NCBI GenBank assembly: GCA_002794775.1
Contig: NBAY01000010.1
Coordinates: 558,001-622,000, forward strand
DNA: 64,000 nucleotides
From: Porodaedalea pini
Lineage: Eukaryota; Basidiomycota; Agaricomycetes; Hymenochaetales; Hymenochaetaceae
Direction: 5' to 3'
In this document: positions 24,347-36,521 of the stretch, piece after piece
Layout: every line of letters begins with the position of its first letter
Numbering within the stretch: position 1 is the first letter of the stretch
The notes under the pieces: model-generated
What the model was told of the DNA's origin: nothing
Databases searched by the model: none
The model's input: the letters and a program-made list of their open reading frames with translations, nothing else
Position numbers and translations under genes: made by a program

Positions 24347-25427
24347 TTACAGCTACAGCTACTATTTTCAAAAGTATTTGCACTCACGTGATTTCATCAC
24401 TTTCGTGACTTTGAGTACCTCAAAACACAAAATAAATCATATCTCTCTCAAAACTTGACCACTTTGCATCAAATAAGCTTCTAAATTCATTGTATGATCT
24501 CTAGTTTTACATTGCTGCAAAAATGTGTGACAAAATTGCATAACAATTTAGGCATGCATTTACCTTGTCTATTTTTTCTGACCTCAAAATTGCACCTCCA
24601 GTGAGGGGAAGCAGTCTTTTATGATACTGTGAACTTATTATAAATTTGCATGACCATTTGGTACTGTATTATTGCTCCATGTACCACTTTGATACAGTGC
24701 TAAGAACACATAGAATCAGCAAATTCCTCATTGCCTCCTGCTCACCAGGAAAACTTATTTCCAATCCAGTCCATGTTTTTAAAAATCATCATAAACCTAT
24801 TAGATGAGAATTTAATACTTTCTGTCCCTGTAAGCAGAGTTTTGGCTTCAAAGAAGCTGTTAGTGTCTAACTATATGCAGTACACTTTCCAGTTCTTCTC
24901 TGATGCATAGATTAAGTCCACAAGGCCAAAAGGCATTCTATTATCATCCAATGGATCTATTATGATTTTACAAACATGAGTTGGGTTAGAAAGTTTTTTT
25001 CTGGCGAGCAGGAGGCAAGGGGGAATTTGCTGATTCTGGGTGTTCCTGTACTGCGTCAAAGCATCAAAGCAGCACATGGAGCAAACAATACAGTTCCAAA
25101 TGGTCATGTAAGTTCATAATAAGCTCACAGTATCGTAATAAACTGCTTCCCCTCACTGGAGGTGCAGTTCTGAGGTCAGAAAAAAATTAAACAAGCTAGA
25201 TGCATGCAAAATTGGTGTTTATCACAATTTCTGGAATTGGTATGCAGCTTTATCATGCTCTTTTGTAGCAATGGAAAACTAGAGATCAAACCATGAGTCT
25301 AGAAACTTATTTGAGACAGAACAGTCAAGAATTGAGTGAGATATGATTTATTTTGTGTTTTGAAGTGCTCAGACAAAAAAAAAAAAGCAAATCACGGGAG
25401 TGCCAATACTTATGCATTTAGCTGTAA
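24347..25427. mobile_element. Palindromic Tc1/mariner-like non-autonomous element 1
   Basis: About 1081 bp with two long inverted arms (about 24347-24790 and 24990-25427) around a short centre. Ends read CAGCTACAGCTACTATTTTC on the left and, in reverse complement, CAGCTAAATGCATAAGTATT on the right; both sides have TA next to CAG, the target duplication of Tc1/mariner. The arms agree by eye at roughly 80 percent, including an unmistakable core CTCCAGTGAGGGGAAGCAG, so this copy is older than elements 2 and 3. There is no transposase frame. It fills the gap between two convergent genes, ending 18 bp from the PPWD1 stop codon. Confidence 0.8.
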
Positions 25428-25445
25428 CATGACACCTATAGGCTA

Positions 25446-27903
25446 CTACTCGACTTCCACGTTGATAATTTTGATATCTTCGTATGGCTTGTCAAGTTTG
25501 TTTGTCCGCACATTTTCAATTGCGTGTATAACTTCTAGCCCACGAAGCACACGTCCGAAGATGGTGTGTTTATTGTCGAGCCAGGGTGTCGCGGTCGTCG
25601 TGATGAAGAATTGGGACCCATTCGTGTTCGGACCGGCATTCGCCATGCTTACGGTGTATGGCCTATAAAAACATCAGCAACACAGGACACCAGCAAAGAC
25701 AGTGTGTCAACTCGCCTGTCATGCCTTAGCTCGCTCGTAAATTCGTCCTCGAATTCCCTCCCCCATATCGAGTCGCCACCCGTGCCGTCCCCAAGCGGGT
25801 CGCCCGTCTGGATCATGAACTTCGGAATGACACGGTGAAAAATGATGCCCTCAAAGTAGCCGCTGCGCGCGTGCCCGACGAAGTTCTCGACGGCCCGCGG
25901 GGCGTGCTCTGGGAAGAGCCGCATGTGGATATCACCCTCGCTCGTATGGATTGTCGCGGCGTGCGCGATCGGCGATGGGCCGTTGAGCTTGGCAGGCGCT
26001 GCCGTGGCCGTTGTCTGCTCGTCTCGTGTCGGACGTTCATTGAAAACGTCACGGTCGCCGTGGTCCTTCATGTCTCTGATTAAAACGCGTTAACATCAAT
26101 CGTACATAAAAGAAGGAACTACGTACTCGGGCTCCGTCCGAGTGAACATGTAGAAGCGCTGCCGCTTGTAACCCGTGCAGAATAGTGTCGGGTCTCGTGT
26201 TTCTTTGCTAGCAAGAATGGGATTTGCCGACGCAGCCATTGCCTTGAAGAAGAAACATCAGTCAATTTTCTCCTTCCCGATCGGACAATGATGTTAGACA
26301 TACAACTGTAGTAAAACCCTTCTTTGCTGGTGCCCCTTGGTACAAACTCAGGTTCATCCATCGCACTGTTTCGTCCTTTCCTAGCAGGCGGACGACTTTG
26401 TTCGTTACAATATTTACGACTGTTCCACGTCAGTACACCGGAGGGCAGTGCGGCAACTCAGGCCACATACCTTTTATTCCAAGCAATGTCGGATAAAGTA
26501 CAAAGTTTCCGCTCTCGTCCCATACAGCGTTGATCCATCGACCTGGCACCTTCCCATCAGGCCCAGGAAGCTCCAGTTCACGGTCCCCTGCCAGTCTGCG
26601 ACCAAATTCCATATCCTCGATGTGATGGATCGACGTTCCGGCTTGCTGCATATCTTGTATCGCCCCTAACGACTCGTCGTATCGCCTCGTGAGTTTACCG
26701 GAAAGGAAGGAGAATATGCGAATTTGGCGATCAGGGAGAGAGAAAGTGACGTAGGAGTTGCTATCTGGTGACAAGACTATAGACGTCGGCGTGGATTTTG
26801 CCTATGGAACAGGATTATTATTGGGAAAAGGGATTGCATAAGAATGTACTTCACCTTTTTGAACTCGAACAGGTCGGTTGAGCTTTTGTATTCCCACATA
26901 TGAGGAATATTCTTTGGTGGCTCAAATGGCTCAAATGGTTGCCAATATTCGACGAAGCCATTCTCGTCGGCTGATATGACGGTGTCATATCTATCATTGT
27001 ACTTTTCCGGCGTTCTAGTCAATAGTCTTGCCTCAAATTTGTATAAAGGAAAGAACATGCACTCACTGTCATAACATGTGCAGGAGATCTGTGCACTTTG
27101 TCGACAATGAGAAGAGGTTTTTCGTCCCCTCGACCATCATAAATGCGTATCACGCCCGTGTTATTCTCTGAACTAAATGGCTTGTCAACTTTTCTGTCCG
27201 ATTACAAAACCGTGTCCAAGCACATACACAGCGAGTAGAGCTTGTGCTTTATCCTTGCCGTGCACCCAGCAGCAGGTGAGGGGGACGAAACCGAGTTTGA
27301 TCATATTGATCATATCTGTCCTAACGTCTCAGTCATGGACATATGTCGTAACATTGGCAGACTAACCGAAGTTTATAACATCAAACACCTTTGCGGTTCC
27401 ATCCTCAGAGACACTTGCAAGGAGCGTCCCATCTGCGCTCGCCGAAACACCAATAACCGGCTGCAAATGCGCACGATAGTGCTTGACGAATTCGATGCCG
27501 ACCTCCTGTTTCTTCCATAACTTGAGGTGTCCATCAATAGACGTTGTCACGATAAAATCAGTTCCTCGAGTAACGACGACGAAGTTGATTATATCGCGGT
27601 GCATGAAGGACTTTGCATAGCGCTCTGCGCTTGGAAGATGCGAGAGGTAGAGTTTCTCGTGCGGAAGGACTAGTTTCGCGGTTTATCTTCAGCTTGATAC
27701 CGTGAATAAGAAGCCTACATACCTTTTCTCTTCTTTCGTGACGTCTGAGCTTCGGGAGCATCTGCGGGCATAGGCATAGGCCCGACATCGTCGTCACTGT
27801 CGTCCGCTGCGTCGTCGGTCACGTTGGAGTTTCCATTCGACTCCTGTGCTTCTTTGACGTCCCGCTCTCGTTTCCCTAAGACGGAGGCCTCAGCTTCGGA
27901 CAT
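25446..27903 (-). CDS. PPWD1-type cyclophilin with WD40 repeats
   Basis: Peptidyl-prolyl cis-trans isomerase fused to WD40 repeats, the architecture of PPWD1, a nuclear cyclophilin found with spliceosomes. Start [15 protein letters not shown] at 27903, then an acidic stretch and a basic RKKRKG. WD repeats: [66 protein letters not shown]. The C-terminal cyclophilin domain (about 170 residues) has [15 protein letters not shown] (catalytic Arg, Phe, Met, Gln), [16 protein letters not shown] and [14 protein letters not shown], including the Trp linked to cyclosporin binding. It ends in VEVE. About nine introns. It looks complete and active. Confidence 0.92.
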
Positions 27904-28189
27904 TTTGATATCTTCACGTTTTAGTGCGGCGTCGCATCAGTCGCGTTTGAGTGAGCTCGAAGAGACTTCGACGCGCCAGCGTGATTTTCTCACACTTTCG
28001 CGTGGATCATTTGTGGTCCCAAAAAGGTAGGGTGAGGAAGGAAATACTTATGTAGAAACATTTTCGAGGTCGAATGAATCAGTCTACTACATATAAACAC
28101 TCTCTATAGTCGTTAGACAAGATCTAACCTCATGAATCCGCGCGACGCATAGTTATCCAATAGTTCCCATGCTGTATTCTTCAACGCGA

Positions 28190-29850
28190 CTAGAGTTTCC
28201 TGTCAATGTGGAGCTCTAAGAAGAAAGAACGTGTGATTAGACACAATAAAGAGCTTAAATAAGAATCCACTTTTACCTGAGCTCGCGGGACTGCTTGGAA
28301 TCGTATAGGAGTAATCGTATGCCCCCCGACTGACAAAGTCGGATTCAAGTAGCTCTTCTTCATATTGATGAAAAGCTTAGGAGCTGCGAATCCAGAGAAG
28401 GCGACGGAGGACATGAAGTGGGCATTATAGAAATAAACAGCCTGGAATTTATGATTATTATAAGTGCGGATTATCTGTCCTCGCTTACATACTGGTCTTA
28501 CATCCTCGCTGGATGTGAAAAAGTTCATAAAGATTCCGAACATATAAAAGAGGAGTATTCTGTAAAGGTGTTTAGCCACAGTGCCCCTTTCTCAATGAAA
28601 AGGCGACGTACATCAGGTAGTAAACCATGTTGTCACGTACAAGGATTTTGAGTAGAGGTGACCACCAGACTGGAATTCCATGATGGTGTCTGTAGGTTGT
28701 GTAGGACTTCCATAATCCCAGCGTGAAAGTTACTGTCTCAAGTACAACGAATGGGATCCATATGAATGAACTAGGAAAGACTGCATAAAAATTCAGGATT
28801 ATTGATTAGGGCTACAAAAACCATTGCAAAGGTGTGTATCTCACTTCCAACCTCCGCGTCAAGTATACCAAGGTATATAAAGGAACCCATAACAAGTAAA
28901 TCTATAGTGCAAAAGACTATCAGGAGTGCCTTTCTGCTTCCATAAAGAGCACACGCCCGAAGTTGAAGCAAAACTACAGATTATTTGTTAGAACATCACG
29001 GTAAGATATTTGAGAGCTCACTCATTGAAGAGAACATTATAACTATGCCCATGTAGTACGATGCGATGGGTGGAGATACCTCAAATGGGGTATCCAAAAG
29101 AGGCTGGCTTTGTAGTTCTGCACCGGCTGGCCCAACTGCAAGGCTGTATGTCAGTAGCCGCTCAAACCGATCCATGCACGTAGAACCTGGCATTGACATA
29201 CCATGAAACTCATCAAGAATAATGACTCGAATGATATCAAAGCTATAGAAAACCAGCAAGTCTCTTAGCACTCAAGCCATTGAGTAGAATTATGATAAGT
29301 GAATAAGGGGAAAGCTATGAATTTGCGAACCAGAGGCAACCAACCGTTAGGTATCTAGTCTTGGAAAGATCAGTTGGAATTAAGATGCAGATATGTAAAG
29401 CGGAGCTTACCAAAACATAGAAGAAAGATCCTACATTCATTTTATTTCCCTGTACCCAGTGCAAACAATGAGAAAAACTCATAGAAAGAGCTCATTCGTA
29501 ACCCAATACCCAGACAAAAGCAAACTAAAGCAGACACTGCTCAGCGTCCGCATTACTGAAGACAATCAGATTGCAAAACGCTCACCTCATCATCAAGAGT
29601 TGTGACTGATTGAAACAGAAAACGACAACTGTTAGCGCTTGATGGTCATGTTAGCATCAAATTCAATACTCACCGAGGTCGTACATGAAGGCGGCCCATG
29701 CCGCACCTAGTGAAAGCAGCATATAAGCTACTACTACATATTTTCCCTGGGAGAACACTCACAGGATAAGAACGAGCTTGACTGAATCAGTCCAAATTCC
29801 GCAGCAATGTTAATCCCATCATCGATATCATAGCCATACGGAGAGCTCAT
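28190..29850 (-). CDS. DUF6533 seven-transmembrane protein
   Basis: Multi-exon integral membrane protein of the DUF6533 type, greatly expanded in Agaricomycetes and of unknown function. Start MSSPYGYDIDDGIN at 29850. The DUF6533 block is split over small exons: WAAFMYDL, VTTLDDE and GNKMNVGSFFYVL. Hydrophobic helices follow: YSFDIIRVII, ASYYMGIVIMFSSM, QLRACALYGSRKALLIVF (a basic loop typical of the family), SFIYLGILDA, IWIPFVVLETVTFTLGLW, and MILLFYMFGIFMNFF. The terminal short exon encodes LHIDRKL. Topology resembles a G-protein-coupled receptor, but signalling has not been established for the family as far as I know. Confidence 0.78.
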
Positions 29851-30768
29851 GATATCTAAGTATGAGTAAAAGTATAGACTTGTATGCGCCGAGTTTGTGG
29901 TGTGTGTCCAAGGCACGGATGAGTATTGCAGATAGTAAACGAAAGTGAAAGGCGCTGTAGCGAATGTTCTTCCGCACTTGCTGAGTTAACTTTATGTACT
30001 CTCCCCAGCCTTTCTTCATATCTTCGCACGACACAGGTTACGGTCTTCGGTGTATTGTTGAGGTCCGACCATCACCTTCGGGCAGTATTATTGGAGCAAT
30101 GAATGCCAATGCGGTCGTAGAACAAGATTCAGAGACGCAGAATCAGGCATCTGTCAAAGCTCTTGATATACTGATGGCATCATAGATGACTACCAGGTTG
30201 ACTGAGTGGTGATTGTTTCTTCGCGACTTGTATTTTAAGACTTTTGGTTGCTTGACATCCGTCCGAGTTGTTGTTGTGCGAACAGTAATAATTGTTCAAG
30301 TTGATTGCGGTCGCTTCGTCACGACTTTCACATGCCCGATCAGCCGAAACAGAAAATTCTCCTCCACCCAGTACATATCACTGCTGCTACTTATTTACGT
30401 TCGCAACATACCGACGAGAGGAAGCAGCAGTTAGCGGCGCTCGTACACATCCATCAAAAGGGGCGTCTGTCAAATCAAAGAACCATATGCATGAGGCGGA
30501 CTGAAATAAAAGGGACCAAGCGGATATCGAGCAAGCAAGGTATAATAGTACATTGTTGTTCATGAAAGCGGAGCACTGAATGCAGATTCCCAAAAAGAAC
30601 TGTAAATTAACGCAATGCGAAGGGTAAAGAAAGGGAGATGAATAGGTATAGTCAATACACACAGGTATAATCATCGACCTGGGAAGGAGGCGTGCTTGTC
30701 TAAAATACATACTATGATCAATTCGTGAGCGAAAATAATGGGATGAAAGCATGGAAAGGCGAGGGCTG
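29851..30768. promoter_or_regulatory. Upstream region of the DUF6533 gene
   Basis: About 900 bp between two leftward genes. It holds the DUF6533 promoter and the 3' UTR of the channel gene. Several open frames of 60-130 codons on both strands show no family similarity. No repeat was recognised. Confidence 0.4.
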
Positions 30769-33700
30769 TCATGTAGCCCATGGTACACGCGAGAACATCC
30801 ACGACGTCAGCCAAGAGCGCGTCGAAGGTACAGCAGACTCCTCCGACTGCGCCTCGTTGCGTAGACGGCTCTCTGTCGCGTGGTATTCTTCTGCAATGAC
30901 CTCGCCCACAACCGCTTCACGCGTTGTGACAGGCGTTGACGTGCCGGAGGCCGTCCGGGGACGGGGATGCGACGTCGCAAAAGAAACGCGCGAGCGCGCA
31001 TAGGGCGCTTGCACTGGTAGAATGGAATCGCTCGTATGGCCGACAAGCACGGACGTACTGCGCCGGCGCGGAGGGGATATCTGAGAAATGGATGGCTGGT
31101 GGGTGACAGACTGAGCGGACATGAAGGACGGTGCGCGGCTTCCTGAGAACAGGCCGACATCAATCGTCTTTGACCGTAATTGCGAAATGCTGCGCCGTCG
31201 AGCACCGTTACTGCTACTTGTATGTCGCGTCAAAATGCTCGGCCTGCGCAGTGATAATGGTCGTCCGTCCATCTCTTCTGCATAATCCACATCAGTTTCC
31301 TTATGGATATTCTCCACCCGCTCTGCAATATCAGGCGGCAAGCCGATTTCCTCGTCTCCGCTGAGCTCGCGACTCGTCACCCGCTCAAGGGGGATCCGTT
31401 CTGGATCAGAAAGGGAGGCCTCATCCACGGATAAAGAAGAAGGGAGGTCAGCCAGCGCGATGCCCTCTTCAATCCATTCACCAAGCTGCCCAAGACTAGG
31501 ATCACTGGTGAGTGCGCGGAAGACGTTGATCGTGTCGTCCAGATCCAGCGTCCCGACGGGATCACGAGGGAGCCATAGATGATTTGCAATAGCTCGTGTA
31601 TAGTAAGGGTTATCATAGGGTCGGTCCAGCCGTGCCGAGTCATCCCATGCAGGATGCTTCTCGTGCATAGTCACTAATGGAGGCCTGCCGAGGAGTATTG
31701 CAACTTTCTGCGGAGAACTTTCAGGGCCGGATTGTAAGCCAAGCTCCGGCGATGATTCCATTGGCCTCGAGGCAGTCGCCCTATCGTATGGACCCCGCAC
31801 AGTCCCGTCCCACGACTTCATGCGCTTGAAACGCGCTGCATCGTCAAATGGGATGGGCTTGTGTTCTCCGGTTGATTCCTTAGATTGAGGCGCCGCGGAA
31901 TAGGTGAACTTGAACCCCTTCGGAAGTTTCCACGTCTTGAATCGCGCCCCGCTAGTGCTAGTATCCGCAAGAACATCAGGGCTTGTTGCCTCGATAGGGC
32001 TATGACGGCCTCCACTGTCGCCCGGATCAGACGGTGGGGGCGTGACTCCGCACACGACATGCGCCTCGATGATGTCTGCTGACTCGAATTTCGCCCGACA
32101 GATTCGGGTAAAGCTGAAAGAACCGCGTCAGTAAAGGCTAATATAGAGACTAGTTTCAGCATACAGGAGCTTGATGAGCACTGTGAACGCGATCATGACA
32201 GCAGTCAAAGCAACGTGGATCTCTTTCTTATTTACTCCCAAAAATCCCATGAAAATAACCTGAGCGAGAATCAGCCCATCGAGAGAATAACGACCCAGCC
32301 TGATAAGAATCAGGTTGCCATTTCCTTCGTAATTCTTTGCGTAGACGTGTAGCAACTATGGCTTGATCAGACGAATGGGAATGAATAGCATGATAGGTTT
32401 ACTGACCTGATTCTTAATAACCACTACGAAGCCGATCAGCAAACGACCCAAGGCACTGCGGAATACATGACTCACTTGTCTCAACTGCGAAATAAAGTAC
32501 AGCAAACGGCATTAAAAGCGGATTGAGCACAGCGAATACGAGTGTCAGGATGACGATCAGGATGTGATTGGGCAGCCAGTCTGGGTAGAGTGTCAGGCTC
32601 AGCTTGTATGTAGAGAATCATTGGGACTCGCAGTAGTAGTTAAAAGTACGAGGTCGGATACCGACCTCGCGCTTTCGAGGAGTCACCTGTCTCTTCGTTG
32701 CCGGGTACATCATGAGAGGAAGCTGTGTACTAACAATTAGCAACCTATATCCTTCGGAAATTCATATTGACTTACGCCGACTAGCAATACATGTCAGTTC
32801 ATCTTCTAAACTGAAGTAAGAATGGTAACTGCTTACGAAGAGCAAGTTCAATTCCGCCATGGATGGCGGTTGTGAAAATGACTAGCAATGTGTTCTTTAG
32901 AACAATCGTCGTGGAGACGAATATGAAATTTTTCTTACACCAGCCAACATAGAACGGTCCAGCAATCGGAAAGCTCTCGCCGATAACTGTCAGAACATCC
33001 AGACTCGACTTGAACGATGTGAAGAACGACTCAAGCGCAGACACGCCGACACAGAAAAAGACAAGGATATTAGCGACGAGGAACTTGTGGTATCGCGTGA
33101 GTATACGGTCGTGCAGAGCGGATAACGTGCTGATCGTATGTGCCTTCTTCGCAATGAGGAGGAGGATCAACGGAATAAGTAGCATGAGCAAGGAGGTGAG
33201 AAGGGTAGGTAGGAGTGATTGAACAAGTTCTTGGATGAACTCGTGTCTATTTAAGAAGTTCATCTGAACCAATGCAGTAAGAGTTGGCCTTCAAAGGATT
33301 GGGAATTTGTACTTACAAGGCCAGGAATCAATGTAGCAATGTTATTGATGTTCACGAGGCCTACAAGAACAGAAACTGGAATGATCCAAATAATGGTGAA
33401 AACCCTGTTAGACCAATCAGTACTCATCCAATACCACGGCAAGACGATTCTCACCATACGCCCAGGTCGACAATCCAATCCTTCAAAAGCTAGAAAAAGC
33501 TCAATCCGAGAAAATAAGTCTGCAATATCGGGCCGAACTCACCTCCGCCTTGTACGTCTGCTTCATAACTCTCACCCAATCGAGGTCCTCGTAGTCAGGT
33601 GCCATACTGACAAGGCATGCAAGCGGGTTATTCGGGTGCACTGCTAGGAAGCGGCATGCACGGCGCGCGTCATCCGGATGCGCAAATGTCACAAATGCAG

Positions 33701-35560
33701 TCGACACCGCTTCGAAATCCGACGCTGCATGGGAGCGGTGCTCTGTTATGAGTGCCGTGAGAAAGTTCACCTTGGTCGTATAGTAGTCGATGGCCGGTAC
33801 CGCCCGCCCGCGGAACAGAGCGCTCAAGTGGACGAGTGGTTGATACGCGTTCAGAGTTGACCTTGGCAGACTGAAGAGCGCCTCCCATACTGTTACATTG
33901 TCTGCGCTGGGAGACTCAGGGCGTTTCTCAGTCAACCTCTTGCACTCCTCAACCGGACGTACGGCCCGAGGGAGAAGTCGAGCCAGTCGAGACCGGGTAG
34001 ATTCGAAAATACGATTCTTGTTTCGCATGCCGAACTCTTCGACGTAAGGACCCAACGTGCGGATAAGAAGTTCGGACCGGTCTTCGGGCACGACCTCGTC
34101 CTCTAAGGTCGTTGAAGCTCGCTCAAGATCCGTCTCGACCGAAAATTTTCCCGTCGCTCCGTTTGCTGGTGAGGCCTGAAAATCTCGATAGACGGCTGGC
34201 AGCGGGAAGACCCGTGCTCTCTAAGATCCAAGGCTTCTTGCACGGCAGTGAGTGCCTTACGCGCGAGACGTATGTGAGCTGTCTCCAATCGGCGTAGCAT
34301 CTCCTCGCGGCGATCCAACAACGAAGCGAGTTCGGTCATCTTTCGCGCAACAGTAACTCGCTCAATCTCAGGCTTGCTTCCTTGCTGAGCTCTACCCTCC
34401 ATGTCCGAGTCCGAGTCCCCACCATTGGAACGCGACAAAACTCCACTCTTCCGTGCACGATTGATTAGAAATGACACTAGCTTGTTGAGCAGGCCTGGTT
34501 GTGTCGACGAAGTAAGCCCTATTGAGGGTTTCGCGAGAGGGCGGGACATATAGTATTCAAAATACTCCTTCAGTTCCTTCTCCGAGCGTAGTCTTGAAGG
34601 TATATTGGCTACCATGACTGTTCGCAACCTCAACCCCTTGTTTGCCTCCTCTTTTTCTAAGGAAGGCAAGTCATGAAAGGGGTGCTGGGGATGGGGGTGC
34701 GGCGCAGACTCGTCATTCTGTTCTTTACGCGAGCGATCCGCCGCTGCTTTGATGGCCTGAACGCGATACCGGAACGCACCTCTACTGATCCAAACCAGAG
34801 TGAATATCCAGGTGAGAGTGACCCAAAGCATGAGCACTAAATGTATCCACAGTAGCCGTAGTCCACTCGGCGTTGATACAAGCGCAGATATCAAAGCCCT
34901 GGTCATCGATTTCGGCGAGAATGTCGCAGAGTCGGAGAACCTCAGATGGATTGGCAACAATATTGCGGTCGTCGTAAACGTGTGTAGAACGGCAAACCAA
35001 ACTGACTCATTTCAGGTTCAAGTAGTAGATGACAACACATGGAAGAGCTTACAGCATCCACGAATGAACCGGCAGTAAAGTGTTGCATCTACGCCGCGCA
35101 GCTCGCTGAGCTTCGATTCTGGAAACATGATGACCTCCATAACCCATGCCAGGGGCCAACTTTGAGGATGTGGAGGGGATGGATTCCTTCAAGTCATAAG
35201 TACACTTAAATCTCACAGCCAAAGAGCTGTATCCAACATACTTTGCCCACGAACGGCCTTGATACAAGCTAAAGCACATGCTTAGCATACATTCTGCGTT
35301 CGACAATTGCTATGAAAGGTACTCACTAACCAAACTCCCAGGACTCAACACTTCCAAGCGGCTTGTCTCGATTCTTTCCCCGCCGCCTCCTTTTCATCAG
35401 TTCGTGAGAGGTAACACACACGAGAATGATGCATCCCGCGAGAACAGACTGGTTGATTAGCCCGCTGAGATTTCGTGGCGGTTAGTGCGTTCGTGCCTCA
35501 TACGCTGCAATTGACAAACCTATAATCTCGCGCGAATGGACGTTGCTGAAGAGTGGCCAT
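30769..35560 (-). CDS. CSC1/OSCA-like cation channel (DUF221)
   Basis: Large multi-exon membrane protein of the DUF221/TMEM63/CSC1 family, calcium-permeable channels gated by osmotic or mechanical stress. Start MATLQQRPFARDYS at 35560; its first intron (donor TATAG|GTTTGT) joins in frame to GLINQSVLAGCIILVCV, the first helix. Then LAWVMEVIMFPESKL and LRGVDATLYCRF (conserved cytosolic start of the family), a helix LWIHLVLMLWVTLTWIFTLVW, TVMVANIPSRLRSEKELKEYF, FVTFAHPDDARRAC (RRM-like cytosolic domain), IVLPWYWMSTDWSNRV, a set of helices between 33480 and 32100, and a 400-residue cytosolic tail with HLWLPRDPVGTLDLDDT, typical of DUF221 C-termini. A junction near 34200-34270 needs an intron to restore frame (candidate GTGCAAG..TTTTCAG). 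Probably intact. Confidence 0.87.
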
Positions 35561-36521
35561 GTGTAAACATGAACAAGCAACGCGCTGGAGGCAGCTTGGG
35601 CGTGGCAACCCAAAATGCCGATGAGGGGTGGAAGCAAGCCAGTGTGCGACTTCTATGAATATGGTACGAGTACCAGCAGGACATTCTAAAATAGAACGCC
35701 ACTTCACCGCCAAATTAGGCCTGGTCGATCACTGGCATGACCGAAAACGTTTACAATGACTACATAGCTTCAAGTTGGACTCAGGCTACCACACTGAAGC
35801 AACTTTAGGACATTGATAGCCCTGTGGTGCCTTTATCTCATAGGTCTTATGCTCAATATCTTCAACGGCTTCCCTACGTTCTGTGGCTTCCTATCTTTTG
35901 CATTCAGTGAGCATAGTCTGGGCCTGGTTTGACAAGTCAGCTCCGAGTCAAAATCAATGGTGCTGACCTTTCGGGAGCCAAACGGCCGTTGCTTGATTGT
36001 CTAGCTATCGAATGTCATTTATCAGATGGCCTGCGCTTATCGTGTCAGGAGAATAACGTTCAAACTGTTCTAACGTCAGCAGGAAATGCTCGAAGTTGCT
36101 TCCCAAATTAAATAATTGTAGGAGCGGAGGGTGAGAGCTGTCTATACGTCTAATGTGCAAAAAGTGACTTTCGACTCCCCTAAGGTAATCTACTGCTGGG
36201 TAAGGGGCCCCGATATAGATGTTCGATAACTGTGGCTGCTGTGCGTTATTCTGTTTAGAAGCACATGATACAACATCCAAGCGCGTTTGGTTGCATTGTT
36301 CGTGTTTAGATTCAAGCCACCAGATGGACGACATATATAAGCGACAGGCTGCCTCCATCTCTTCCTCTCCGACAGTCAAGAAGCCCCCAAAGTTGCGTCT
36401 TGCATTTCAGCTTCATATATTGGTGCTTTCGTCATAGTAAGTCCACATTAATAAACACGTTCCTCATACTTTGACTTGCAATTCAACCTTTTTTTTTATA
36501 GCCAAATACAGTTCCCCAGCC
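35561..36521. promoter_or_regulatory. Divergent upstream region
   Basis: About 960 bp between the start codons of the channel gene (-) and the RasGEF (+). It must hold both promoters. A T-rich run precedes the RasGEF start. No repeat or extra gene was recognised. Confidence 0.4.

Noticed and set aside
24347..25427. hAT element with 8-bp target duplication
   Set aside because: Flanks do not share 8 bp; TA next to CAG on both sides fits Tc1/mariner.
30725..31003. Plus-strand frame over the channel gene C-terminus
   Set aside because: Antisense shadow of a long minus-strand exon with the DUF221 tail motif.
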